Shown here piece by piece: positions 42,001 to 54,216 of a DNA stretch of 64,000 nt (the stretch's first letter is position 1; each line of letters starts with the position of its first letter). The position numbers were made by a program, and so were the translations under genes. This DNA is from Gyromitra esculenta. Its lineage: Eukaryota; Ascomycota; Pezizomycetes; Pezizales; Discinaceae. The notes under the pieces were generated by a model, which had not been told where the DNA came from, did not search any database, and was given only the letters and a program-made list of their open reading frames with translations. The stretch covers positions 1,674,001 through 1,738,000 of the forward strand of contig JBCAML010000012.1 of the NCBI GenBank assembly GCA_038503075.1, written 5' to 3'.

Positions 42001-45000
42001 GACTACCGTCATGCCATGCAGCACGAAAAGGATACGCAAGCAAGAATGGTTCGATAATCCCTCTAGTTCCGCGGCTGTCGGTTTATATTGCTCTGAGAAT
42101 CCCAATCATTACTCTACCCCGTATTAACCTCGGTTCCTAGATCGCTAGTAGATCTTAGTAAGGACAGCTTTTTGGCGGCCGATTTTAGTATCCAGTCTCT
42201 AAAGGCTCCAATCATGCTGTCCCTAGAGGGCTTCATGAGGTTAATGCTAAGCTTAAGCCAAGCCTGACAGCGGGAGAAAAAAAGCATGCGAGACATGGAA
42301 AATGTCCAAATTCGTTGATTTGGGCATGACCAAGAGTCAACACCAGTGACCTGTATTTCATCCCTTGGACCGCGGCGATTGAGGACTAGTGGAGACAAGT
42401 GATATCCCATGATGATACAATAACTACCGAGTTATCGGTTGGCTCATGCTTTTTGTACCATCTCATCTCCCCCACAATACCTTAACTTTGTTTCCTCGGT
42501 TCTGCAAGATGCGATCGTTTCCGGCATAACCGGGAGTTTGCATCTGCAGACAGACTGTTGTTTCATTCGGTTATTTATATATGTACCAATCTAATTGGCG
42601 AGAACGCGTGTTTGCGGGGAATATGGACCGGGGAACATCGGAAACACTGAGACCGCAGCTTTAGGCGGAACGGCCAGTGATTCATTTCGACACTATGAGA
42701 TGTCGAGTGTTCAAATAGATGCTGCAGGTGTGTACATGTAGGTACGTGTACATAGCACATCCGGATGCTTGAGGTGTAAGGGAAAAACTGCACTATGCAC
42801 CAGTCCAGCAAGTCAGCTTGGCGGAGAACAAAATGTGCAGATTTGTAGATTGGCGTACCGGGAAACATCGGAACAAACAGGAAGGCACCCTTCCAACTCC
42901 ATCTCGCTTCTTGCGTCGTTGATGCATCTTTCACATGGAGAAAATTTGAAAAGTCGATTCAAGCTTTCATCTCGTAGATGGTTTACCGGGGATCCTCGGA
43001 ACGAGGATTGGTCCTCTATCATCGTCAGATTTTGATCTTCGTTTCATATCTCCACATGGACCCAGACTCCGTGGCGAAGTCATGCTTTTACCTATCCCCG
43101 CTTAAGGTCTCGCGTTTCTCCGTCACCACCACAGAAGCGGCAGCGGGGTACAGCGAGAGGAATTCTGCGTTGTCTTGCTGTCTCGTCCACCGGACGAGGT
43201 GTCGTTGGACTCACTTGCACTCTTTCGCCCGCCCTTTCCTCAAGCTGCAAATTTAGCGAGAATCTGGGGAAGGAAAAGGAGGGGTCAGATCGTTCTCTAT
43301 CGGAGTTTTCCCCTAACCCCCAGCCTTTTCACTGCCACCAACTAAACTAACGCTGACGCCGAAAGTTGCATCTTGGTGGGTACCACGAGATCAGGTTTCG
43401 GAATAACAACAGGTACGACACATACGGCGGCGGTTGTTATGTTACACACCATCCTTTTTTTCTCCCTCTGCAAAGAAAATTTTTCTTTCCGTCCCTTGTT
43501 GTGTCTAGGAGCGGATGTTTTTCCGTGCATAACTATTCTCAGCCTTGGAGATTTTGTGGAGTAATATGCTCGATCTTAGAGTATGTATGTAGGTAATATG
43601 CAACTGGATATTTTGTTATGTATGTGATTTTGAATGCCCAGTCTCGCTCGTCTGCTCACTCTTGCATCTTCCCACTTCCCCGCCCCTTTGCGGGGGGGAG
43701 GCGGGGGGGCATAGATATTGTGGGGGCAGTGAGAGATGAGGTTTTTTACTGTACCTGATTATTTTGCATCTTTTGTTTCGTTCCTGAAAAAAGGATTGTA
43801 GAAAAAGGAAGAAACGAAAGAGAATGCAGGCGAAACAAGCGGGAGGCATGGAGATGATGCACCGATGCACTACTCATAGCACTGGTGGGGAGGAACCCGC
43901 ATAAGGTATGCGAGAGGACGAGAGGGTTCAGCCATCGCTAGTCGAATAAACATCTGAGTAATCCCTACCGCGTGAAGCTGTGGGCATCAGCGCATACATA
44001 TCTCGCATAAGTGCTAGGTACCCGCCATAGGGCCGTAGGCAACAAACAAACGGACAGTAAGTGGATACTACATGTGGTAATTGCAATTCCGGCATATTAT
44101 TCGTAGTTCCAAATTATTTTCTACATGTTTACACACATTAGGCACAGCCACATTACATTGCGGAAATTAACGCTCAACTGTAAAATAGTTGAATTATATC
44201 ACGGACCCATATTGGATATGCAGAGATTCCAGTGTAGCAGAACCCTTGACGGCGATGATGATGGATGATTACCTCTGATGCTGTTGATGCACATGAAACC
44301 AGCCCGCGAGGGAAGGGAAGGAGCTCAAGGGGTTCATGGGGGTGGAAAAACCCTCAAACTTTCCACCGGCCGGATTCCGACGAGGGATACCATTTTTCTA
44401 CCTTGGAGCTTCAGCTAGGGGTTCATCTAGGATGCCAGAGGAAAAAAGCCTCAGACCGTGAGCCTTTAGGTAACTGACAGATCAACATGAACCAGGCCTA
44501 GAGCTTGAGCTGTTTAGGTTGTAGGATATCTCCCTAGTAAAGAGCTCGAGTAGGGGAGCTTTGACAGTACACTCCCCATGGGTGTTGCGTGATTGTACAT
44601 ACACATGATACTAGTTGGTGAGGGGATCGTGTTGCTATCTGCTGCCCGTCTCTCTGTGTCTCAAAAGGTGACGGGATCAACGGCATCACCAATTGTGGTG
44701 CTGGGGGTTGGCCTCCAGCTCACGTTCTAGCTACTCTGATATGCTTCATTCACGACACCGCGCGGCAAGGAGAATGGATGCATCGCTGACTGCTGGCTGC
44801 CGCGATGCTGACTTCGAGGGTCTGGAGTGAAATTATAGTGGGAGCATGGATAACGGAGAGCAACATCGTTGGATCCCAGGACAGGATCCCTGAACTTCTT
44901 GCCCTGGTCCTACCGAGAAGGGGGAGAGGACATAGTGCACTGTAAAGAAATCCATGTAAATCGAGTGAGAGGGTGGACTTCCTGACCCGAAAGAACCCGA

Positions 45001-45577
45001 TATTTATTTCCAGAACGCTCTCCCCCGATATCATATGCTATCCATCCCCTCCATCTCCTGGCGTCGCTGTTTAGGCGCTCATCTCAAACACAGCTGGGAA
45101 GAGGATTATTTTTATTACCATTTTTTCATTGCAATCTTGAAGGGTGTAACAGCGACAACGATCGTGCCTGTTGCAGTTTTTTTTTTCATTCGGAGAGTCG
45201 GAAAGCCCAGACCCTGAATATACACATTCTCTACGCCCCCATAAGCTAGACTGCATAACCCATAAGCTCACGGACTCATGGTCCACAATCTGGGTTGCAT
45301 ATCGTACAACGATAGAAGGCTATTGCTGGAAAGAGCACACGACAAGCTGCACCACAAGCTCCACACCAAGCTGCACTCCAAGCACGTCGTTGGCTGGTTG
45401 TGGGAAGTTTGAAGCCCACCGTCGCCCCTCCCTCCTTCCCCCTCTACACGCCCACATCACACTACTAGTCCATTCGCCCATTCGCTCTCTCCCTTCACAT
45501 CCCTCCCCCACTCTCTGCTTTGCGAGCTGGAGGCATTAAATTGCATCCATTGCTAGCGGGGAATCATATATATAGTC
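39014..45577. other. 6.5-kb stretch without a supported gene
   Basis: This is the largest gap in the window. I searched both strands for family motifs, hydrophobin remnants and splice chains and found none. It contains two tandem telomere-like CCCTAA units near 40560, three CGG-N7-CGG sites at 42629-42999 and C/T-rich DNA over the last kilobase, probably the malic enzyme promoter. Frames at 42575-43256 and 45320-45804 were judged spurious. Confidence 0.45.
42629..42999 (+). repeat. Three spaced copies of an ACCGGG..TCGGAA element
   Basis: Copies lie at 42629-42641, 42859-42871 and 42987-42999. Each contains CGG-N7-CGG in the same orientation inside a shared context ACCGGGRAnnnTCGGAA. Copies 2 and 3 share about 30 bases including GTAGAT upstream; copies 1 and 2 share TTGGCG and AGAAC further upstream. 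They could be decayed direct repeats or binding sites for a Zn2Cys6 dimer. Confidence 0.45.
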
Positions 45578-48453
45578 ATGCCCCCTCTCCCCCTCATCCC
45601 ACGATCCTTCCTTTGCTTCCCACAACAACTAAAAGCTTTCCAACCTCCATCAACAGCTCGTCCGTTATCATTCCTCTGCTCCCAACCACCGCCTCGATCT
45701 CGATTTCCACTTCTGCCCTTTTCACGCCCATCAAGCTCTACTTCGTCAGCTACCACTACAGCTCTTTTCCCGAACTCTAAACCATCTATCGCAAGGGCGA
45801 ACACGAGCTTCCTTGGTCAGGACAGAAACCTAGCTACTTCTTCATCAACAATGCCTATGTTTAGATCTGCCACTCCCAGCCAGACGTGAGCTTCCCCTTC
45901 GTAGTCTTCGTGACCATGCAAATCAATCTATCTGCTGTTGGCTTCTTTCGACTGGCTTTCCCGAGTCCATCTCGCTGATTACAAATTTATATACTTCCAG
46001 TGGCTACTCCCCCATGCCGTCTGCTCAGCCATCCCGCTCTCATTCTCCCTCGGACTTTGATACGTCCCATGACGACGATGCTCGCTCGCATCTCAAGGTC
46101 CGCGGGCTTCTTCCTCCCCATGTCGAGAGCTTTGAGCTCCAAAAGGCTAGATGTCAGTATTTCCATTCCTCCTCGCCTCCCTTCCCCTCGCGGCACCGTT
46201 CCGACCCTCCTCAACCCGCTTTTGGAAGCTGGGGTTTGGAGCTTCTGGAACATTTCTTGTCATGAGCTTCCTTTTTTCGCTTGGCCTTTTTTTTTTTGCG
46301 CCTCTGTGTGACTTGATAGAAACGATCCTTGTCGGTTTTTACCGGGGGTCTGTATCTTTCAGCCGCAGGAAGCGTAGGTGCAACGTTTCGACGCATGCAA
46401 CGCAGAACATCATCATGTGCATGTCAGAGAAAAATTAAACATGTGCATGTTGGAGTGTTTGAGATGATGATGCTGACTGGATATGCAGGCCTTGAGCAGA
46501 TCAATCAGAAGACGAATCCCATTGACAAATATACTTACTTGTCAAATCTTCGTAATACCAATACGAATTTGTTCTACCGTCTGTTGATGGATAACATGAA
46601 GGTTTGTCTTTTTTTACAGTGTTTCAGGTTTTCCCCGCTTGTAACCGTTCGGGAATGAAATTATCATATCCCCTGCTATGGCGATAATCCGGTCGGGGTT
46701 ATCTGCATTTAGGCGAGAGTTGCTGAGCCGGACCTTTGGAACGGCGCGGTTTTTCCGGAAACGGAGTAAGGTTTTTTTTGAAGAGCACACGACCTAACTT
46801 GTTTCTTTCGTGAATCTAGGAAATTACCCCCCTTGTCTACACCCCGGTCGTTGGTGAGGCTTGTCTGAAATGGTCACACATCTACACCCAACCTGAAGGT
46901 ATGTCACCAGCAGATGATTATATTTGATCATTCCTCAATTCCCGAGTTCCTCCGATATGGAGCATCTTGCTTCCTTAAACGAATTTTTTTTTACCAGGAT
47001 AGTGCGTACTGATTCGGTTTCTCTACAGGACTTTACCTATCATATGCTGATCGCGGTAACCTCCGTGCTGTTCTCGAGAACTGGCCAGCCGAGAAAGTTG
47101 ATATCACCGTCGTTACCGATGGGTCCCGTATTCTCGGCCTTGGAGATCTCGGTGTTAACGGTATGGGTATCCCTGTCGGCAAGCTGGCTCTCTATACCGG
47201 CTGTGCTGGTATCCATCCCGACCGCACTCTTCCAATTACTCTCGATCTTGGGACCGAGAATGCGGAGAATTTGAGTGATCCTTTGTATCTCGGTGCCAAG
47301 ATGCACCGTGTTAGCGAGGCAGAATCGCTAGAATTCCTCGATGAGATGATGATTGCGTTGAACGACAAGTGGCCTGGTCTCGTTGTCCAATTTGAGGATT
47401 TCAAGAACCCCTTCCCGTCACTCGAAAGGTATCGCAGCACTTATACCTGCTTCAACGATGACATCCAGGGAACTGGTGCTGTCATTTTGAGCGGTATGAT
47501 CAATGCGCTGAAGCTTACTGGTATTCCATTCAAAGATCAAAGACTAGTCTTTATGGGAGCTGGTTCCGCTGCTGTTGGTGTTGCCAAGCAAATTGTTCAG
47601 CTGTTTATTAAGGACGGTGTTCCGGAGGATGACGCTCGCAAGATGTTCTGGCTTGTTGATTCCAAGGTTCGTCTACCACGTGTTTTGCTGAATTTATAGT
47701 GGTGCTGACTATTCGCAGGGTTTGGTGACAAACGACCGTGGTGACAGACTACAAGAACACAAGGTATATTTCTCCCGTGATGACAACGCAGGCGAACAAT
47801 ACAAGTCTCTCGAGGAGGTTGTCGACCATGTCCGCCCCACTGCCCTCATGGGTCTCTGCACTATTGGCGGCATCTTCTCCGAGTCTATTCTTCGAAAGAT
47901 GGCCGACTTCAATGACCGCCCTATCATCTTCCCATTGTCAAATCCCTCCAGTAAGTCCGAATGTACATTCGAGCAGGCCATGAAGTACACCAACAACAAG
48001 GCCATTTTTGCCTCCGGTTCTCCTTTCCCCGAAGTCGAGGCCGATGGCGTCACCTACTACCCTGGTCAAGGAAATAATATGTATGTCTTCCCTGGGATCG
48101 GTCTCGGAACAGTTCTCTGCGAGTCTGTTCACGTTACCCAGGAGATGATCTACGCCTCTGCCGTTGGTCTCGCCGAATCCTTGACTGAGGAGGAGAGAGC
48201 CAAAAACTGGCTCTACCCATCCCTCGATCGGATCCGCGATATCTCTGTACGTGTTGCTCGCAGCGTCATCCGTGCCTCGCAGAAAGAAAACTTGGACAGG
48301 AATAAGACTCTGCAGTGGTTGAGTGATATAGAGCTTGATGCATACATCAAGACCAAGATGTATAATCCCGCCAATGAGCATCATTCTCCTCCAGGCGGAA
48401 GCCCGACGAGGGAGCTTCATGGTTTTGACACCAGAACGCATGCCAAGTTTTAA
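45578..48453 (+). CDS. Malic enzyme, probably mitochondrial
   Basis: The enzyme oxidatively decarboxylates malate to pyruvate with NAD(P). Exons 45578-45885, 46001-46152, 46489-46601, 46820-46898, 47029-47666 and 47719-48453 give 674 residues. The first 90 residues are Arg/Ser/Pro-rich and nearly free of acids, with DRNLATSS resembling a mitochondrial cleavage site. The catalytic region is complete: TPVVGEAC (about 199-206), SYADRGNL, VTDGSRILGLGDLGVNGMGI (246-265), FEDF (339-342) and CFNDDIQGTG (358-367) with the metal-binding acidic residues. The dinucleotide fold is FMGAGSAAVGVA (392-403), followed by FPLSNPSS and GQGNNMYVFPGIGLG. Cofactor choice is not decided by what I can see. An internal start at MPMFRSAT would give a cytosolic form. 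Length is slightly above the usual 560-620 because of the leader and an N-terminal Ser/Asp-rich insert. Confidence 0.95.
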
Positions 48454-51258
48454 ACACTGATAGTCTATGACGTTGCTATGTGTGGGGGCTTAGAGAAACG
48501 AGGAGAGATAATATGAAGCAGTTTCCGTCATTTCATTATACTGTTTCTTCACTCCTTCTCTTTGGCTTTTCTCTTTACTTGGGGTTTGAAACGTGGGATA
48601 GGTTCTTTTTTTCTCTTCATAGTGTTGGGCTGGGTTTTCATTCTGTTCTGGTGATAAAAAGGATTTTTTTTTTCTTTCCCTTTTCTGATTTGGCAAGCGT
48701 CTAAGCAAGATCGATTTGAATAATTAGTTTTTATTTCTTTCGGGCAGGGGCTGAGGCGGGCTTTTCTGGTATCTTAGTGACGAATTTTCTTTCTGGATTT
48801 TAGGATTGGCATTTGGTAGTCCGACCAGGCTGAGTAGGGATGGGGATGTGTATGATGCGGTGGATGGGTAGTAGATTTTGTTTCAACGTAGGATAGAACA
48901 AAGGAATCTAGGCATGAATCAAGCATACCTGAGTAAATTGAAGACTTGAATGTGAAGTTAGATGAAGTACGTACAATGATGCTGGAGAGAATACTTGTAG
49001 AATCCCACAAGAGCAAGGTGCTCTAGTCGTTTACCTCTCGACCGGGGTGTTTGATATAGCTTGATGTGAGAAGGAATGGACGAGTGAGTCCTGGTGATCC
49101 CTATGAATGGACGAATTGGTATAACTTCCCTTTCAAGCACTGCCGTCCCGTTAACGATTAGGATAGGTTTAGAAAAGCAGAACAACTGGAACCGTTTCCT
49201 CAACAACAACCATTTATAAGAATATGTTTGATAAATGTAGTAAATGACGAAAGCTAGGTAGTGTAACTCTACTCTAGAGGAATTATAAACCGGATAAAAG
49301 CGCCTGAACAACCTCCAAGGCAAAATTTGAACGGTTACATGTAGTTAGGAAAATAATCTCAGCGGATGGTTGCTGGATCGTGGGTGAACTTTCTGGGCCA
49401 TTGAACAAACCGTATGTTTGCATACTTACTTATTGCATGCAGACCTTGTATAAATCCCCTTTCCTCACATTGATCAATTTACCTTTTGAACACATATATC
49501 ACCGCTTACATTCATCAATGATAATACCCACCAATCATGCTTTCTACGCCCAGCCTTACTATCGTTTACAATTCAGCCATCACCTACTTTGAACCCGTGA
49601 ATTTAAAGAAACAAGCTACGTTCAGCGCCGACTGGCCTTTTTTCGGGACGGGTTGGTAATGATATCTTCTCTAATCCTCTGTAGCACGAATCATTAGAAA
49701 CGAGGTTTGATTGAAATAATGGACCACAACTTACGACTTCTTACGGAATTCTCTTTCGATACGAATCATAATACTCTTGAACGACGGATTACTCATACGT
49801 CCCTCGCAAATTCTAGAGGAAATCACCAGTAAACAGCCCCGCACTACAGACGATAAGGGCCCTGGGGAATGCTTACTTAGTGCAGTGGCTCCCGCACCTT
49901 AGAAACACACGGAATGTGATCGTGAAGTTTCTTGGATCTTGCTCTGTTAAGATGCGAAAACTGCCACTAGTGAGTCCCCTATCACACTTCAACATACGAC
50001 GGCCCGTTGTCGATGTTAACGGGATCTAGGCCGGGATCTTTAGCGCGTTCCCAGGATTCGAACAGCCAGAGGTTGAAATCGTTGTGGTTAAATGGCCCAT
50101 ACCATCTGAAGCTTGGTGCCATAGTTAGCTATAGCGATATCACTTTTGTGTTGATGGATTCGGATGATATATGGATGCGAATAGGGTGTTTATGGGGAAG
50201 AGGAGCAGTCAGGTTTTGGCAGGGGAACGAAGATCCTCTCCATTAAATGTGTTGTGCTAATCTGGTGACTGTTGCGACTGAGCTTTGTAATATCCGAGTG
50301 ATTTAAGTGGGTTTTAGTGGCTTGTGCTGGGAAGGGCACTCAGTTGGATGTCCATACGGGGTACAGTAACTAGCTTATGGCTATTTGGAAACTTAACGGA
50401 ATATGGATTTTTATAGTAGGAGGCATACAATTCTGGGGGATTTATGTGTCGTGGCAGACTTCTAAGCCAGTGATCCTAGCGTCGTGTCGAATAACTGTGA
50501 TCGATCACTTGTTATCACTCGAAGATGATCGTCCAGCACGAGAAATATTGAATTAAACAGCGTTCTTTCCTAGTATGATACGGTTTGTTATGCACCTAGA
50601 GTGATTTATTCTATGGACTATGCTTCGAATAATTGCATTTGGTTGTGCTGGAAGAAGTTATCTTTGGTGTACATGCTAATTTTCTGGAGACCTCGTGGGC
50701 TTATTCTAGCTATGGCACGCATAGTGACCGTCAATGCGCTGGCCTAACAACAAGCATTTGTGTAATGCCTTTATCCTTCTAGAGACTTCACGAAAAAAAG
50801 TACGGGAGGTGGTCATTTTTTTCATGATTTTAGCTGGGGCTTGCGGCCAAGGGGCCAATCATTATTTGAACTACTATCGTGAGTGGTTGCTGGGGTATGT
50901 CTTATGCCTGGATTCTCTTGATTATCATTTGCTCGCAGAATCTGTACCGCCATAGCTGCGGTCGGTTTGGTTTTTTGGGAGTACCATTTTTTGTAAAATT
51001 TTTCGCTGCCGCCTTAGAGAACTAAATTGTGAATTCACAATTAACTACGCTGGTCTAAGCAGGGTCTAGGGAGCGTACAGTAATTTCATTATCGACCCGC
51101 TGTTATTTCGCTAAGCGTTTAGGGCTTACATATACTAGCTTGGATAGTAGAAGAAATAATATTTGTGTTGGTCGATTTTAACACATTAAGTTTTGGTAGA
51201 TCAACCTAGTTAATCACGTACGTTCATAAAACCCAAAATGGTTAGTCAGGCATCTCAA
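48454..51258. other. Intergenic region, no supported gene
   Basis: About 2.8 kb from the malic enzyme stop to the tRNA. The first 250 bases are T-rich and probably the 3' untranslated region. The rest is AT-rich with no motif-bearing frame. Confidence 0.45.
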
Positions 51259-51338
51259 GCTTGATTAGTGTAGAGGTTATCACTCCGGATTTTGAAATAT
51301 GATTTCCGGCAACCCCGGTTCGACTCCGGGATTGAGCT
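51259..51338 (+). tRNA. tRNA-Gln (anticodon UUG) with 8-nt intron
   Basis: The 80 bases fold as a tRNA. The acceptor stem GCTTGAT/ATTGAGC has seven pairs, two of them G-U. The D arm is GTG..CAC with the A-box context TAGTGTAGAGGTTATCAC. The anticodon stem is CCGGA/TCCGG and the T arm CCCGG-TTCGACT-CCGGG. The anticodon loop region is 15 nt instead of 7, which fits anticodon TTG at 51292-51294 and an 8-nt intron at 51296-51303, the canonical position after base 37. The discriminator is T51338. A run of ten or more T starts about 12 bases downstream and serves as the Pol III terminator. The isotype rests on the anticodon reading. Confidence 0.82.
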
Positions 51339-51349
51339 ACTTCGCTGTC

Positions 51350-51362
51350 TTTTTTTTTTCTA
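51350..51362 (+). terminator. Pol III T-run terminator
   Basis: A long T run immediately after the tRNA, as used by RNA polymerase III. Confidence 0.7.
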
Positions 51363-52471
51363 TCTTTCACCCCGATGATGGGAGCCGCGAATTAAGAGTG
51401 TTGAAGAATTTCACTCCAGCATTTAGGCGACATTGGCTTGTTATTCGTGGGTGAAGAGCTATGGAAGCACAGAGTTTAGTTTTCGACCTAAGGTCGTCCA
51501 GGGTTGACTTTATACGGTATCTTACACATTGACCATAACTAACTCGTGTTTTTATTTAATCTCCAAGGCAGGTGGTCATAAGCCAAAATTACTTTGTTAT
51601 CCTGACTCATAGCCTTCTTAGTATAGCGAGGTGCTCGCACTCATCTAAGCAGAGCCTTACTATTCATGACGAACAATAGTTACCGCGATTATTGAGCAGG
51701 CTTAAATAGAGTTTCTTGAATACTAAGGGGAAGCTTTAAGTCGCTTTAGGGACTGTTTTAATATATGCGTAGGTACCGAGGTCCCAGAAGTAGCAACAAG
51801 ATGGATTGACTTTTGATGCCCCTTTGGGTTGGGGTAGTCTCTACCTAGTGTTACCGTTCTCTCTTCGGTGAATAGGTAGCGCAAATAATAGCGAGTGATA
51901 CTGCATGATCAGATTTTGTCTTTGCTGTCCGCATGCAACGCAAATTAAAGCAGTCTCAGCGCAAAATTCAGCTACATTATGGGAGGGAGGGACTGGGAAG
52001 GAGATTAGAGTAGCCCCTTCGAATAAAGGTTAGATATTTTGTCTGTAACCGGGGCGTTATACTAGTAATATTGGTTTCTACTAAATTTTTGTGACTGCGC
52101 CACAGGGGGATACTTTTGATCCTTATAGAATAGACGTGCTGGTTTTGTTCATTTCCTCCGCCTATAGAATCAAATAACGGGACATTAGATTTTGGGCTTG
52201 GAATATTTAGCGATATGAGATCTTAGCATAAATATTATAACAACTGGCTAATGGGATTTTTGAAAATTATTAAGAATCGTGGAGAGAAACGTAACCTTGT
52301 CATCGTCGAAGGTTGTAATTTTCTAACTTTTGCCGCTGGGGATCATAATTCTAGGGAACTACAAAAACTCCCGAACGAAACACTAAGTGAGGAATAGTCC
52401 GGTGACGGAGAATACATAGGTTATAATGAAACAAGTGACGATACAAATACATTCCTTTTTAGTGAACATAC
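51363..52471. other. Intergenic region, no supported gene
   Basis: AT-rich DNA between the tRNA terminator and the 3' end of the transporter. A bulged hairpin (CTACCTA..TAGGTAG with inner TTACCG..CGGTGAA) lies near 51850-51890. No gene was seen. Confidence 0.4.
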
Positions 52472-54216
52472 TTAGACGTAGTATCGAAAATCCGGATGTC
52501 TGTGATTGTAGTATGTTAGTCGAAGATCCACCCAGGCCCCGCAAAGAAAGCAACTTCTCATACCTGTCTCCCAGATCTCCCAGATCGACCTCTGCCATAT
52601 CTCTTTCTCTCTCCGAGCTCCCTCCCACAGCTTTATCCCTCACTTCGTTGTCCCTTCTATACCCCATCCACAGCGTCACACCTGCCAGGACCGCAAATCC
52701 ATAACATCCTAAATTAATCCCGTGTCCCTGCACATACCTCGGCGCCCACTCGCTCCTGTAAATCTGCCCTGCGATAGCACCCCCGATGTTACCCATGGAA
52801 AACACCGTCCCCGTGACCGCCGCGCGTTTATTCGTTCCAGCGGTATTGTTCGCTAACCAGGACCAAATGATCGAGATTGGAACAAACATGAACATGACGA
52901 AAAAGAACATGATGTACTTCACAACGTTGTTTGTGGTCACCATAAGGACTATCAGTGCGGCCATGACTACGGAAATTCCGCCAAGGTAGTGCCGGAAGCG
53001 GTCGTGGAAGCGGTCGGATGTGTATCCTGTCAGCAGAACGATCAAGAAGCCAAACCCATACGGCGGGCAGGCCATGAGCGTTGCCGTAGTGCCTTTATAT
53101 CCCAGCCCAGCAACGACACTCGGAAGGGAGAGAATGACAGAATAGACAGGAATGTAGGTGGAGAAGTAGATAGAGCCCCAGAGGTAAGTTCGGTAGTCTG
53201 TAAACGCAGAGAGTATCTGCGTCCAATTGAACTCCTCGGTTGCACGGAGGGCGCGATCGGCACGATTCGCGTTGACGATGATTGTCTTTTCGGCGGGGGT
53301 GAGCCAGGGTGTGGTTTCTGGGTAGTTGGACATGAAGACGAATGCGAGAAGGCCAAAGGAGATTGTGATTACGCCCTCGATTATGAATATCCATCTCCAC
53401 CCAGCAATGCCGTGTGTGCCATCGAGGGAGTTTATTGCTGTCGCTAGCAGGCCTCCGAAAGCGCCTGTCAACGAGACGGTGGAATATAGGAACGCGAATC
53501 TCCTTCCTTGCATTGGTCGTGGGTACCAACATCCCACTGTCAATCGGAGTTAGTTCTCAGATGCGGCAAGTAGGTTTTCAGGAGCTGTACCCCAAAATAT
53601 TATGGCTGGTAGGAACCCTGCTTCTGATACACCGAGAAAGAAACGGACAGCAAGAAGACCAGAGGCGCTATGTACTGTCGATACCAATGTGCATATTACT
53701 CCCCAGATTATGGCCAAGAGAGGTATATACCACTTCGGACTGAGTTTCTTGAGAAGGATGTTGCTAGGTGTCTCATAGACTACATAGCCGATGAAGAAGA
53801 TTGACAGCGCCTAAATGGGCGGAATATCAGCAAAAGATGAATTTCACGAAAGTCTTAGTGTGGGCCGGGCCTAAGAGTATACCCAATTATACTGATTTGA
53901 AGATAAACCAAGGTCTTTCTGCATCCCCAGGACTCGAGCATTTCCTATGTTGGCTCTAGTGGGGGTTGAGTCAACTCTAGCGATGTAGATGCCCTTTTAA
54001 CAATACGCGGGGAGAATACCTGTCAATATAAGATGCAAGATAAAGCAATGCCGCCACTGGCATTATATGCAGATCCACCTTCCGCCACGCCCTCTTCACA
54101 CTCGCATCGTCGTGCCCCACAGCTGGCCCATGCGTGATCACCACCTCGATACCGAGCGATCCAGAAGACGTAGCCGAAACATCGTTCCGCCGCTTCTCTA
54201 TATCATCCATAGACAT
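52472..54216 (-). CDS. MFS transporter, nicotinate/allantoate-permease type
   Basis: Exons on the minus strand 54216-54020, 53955-53883, 53810-53591, 53536-52564 and 52499-52472 give 496 residues, typical for the Dal5/Tna1-like anion:cation symporters of the plasma membrane. Landmarks are RKVDLHIMPVAALLYLASYIDRANIGNAR (TM1, interrupted by an intron inside DR), GMQKDLGL, the TM4 motif LGVSEAGFLPA, YPRPMQGRRFA, GWRWIFIIEGVIT (TM6), PPYGFGFLIVLLTGYTSDR and LANNTAGTNKRA (TM10 region). The last exon of only 28 nt supplies the family ending DRHPDFRYYV; without that splice the frame would run on into unrelated sequence. The substrate cannot be read from sequence. It lies upstream of the same-strand P450, with 1.2 kb between. 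Confidence 0.92.

Noticed and set aside
42575..42934. 119-codon minus-strand frame in the gene desert
   Set aside because: No domain, irregular composition, and it overlaps the CGG-N7-CGG repeat region with competing frames on the other strand.
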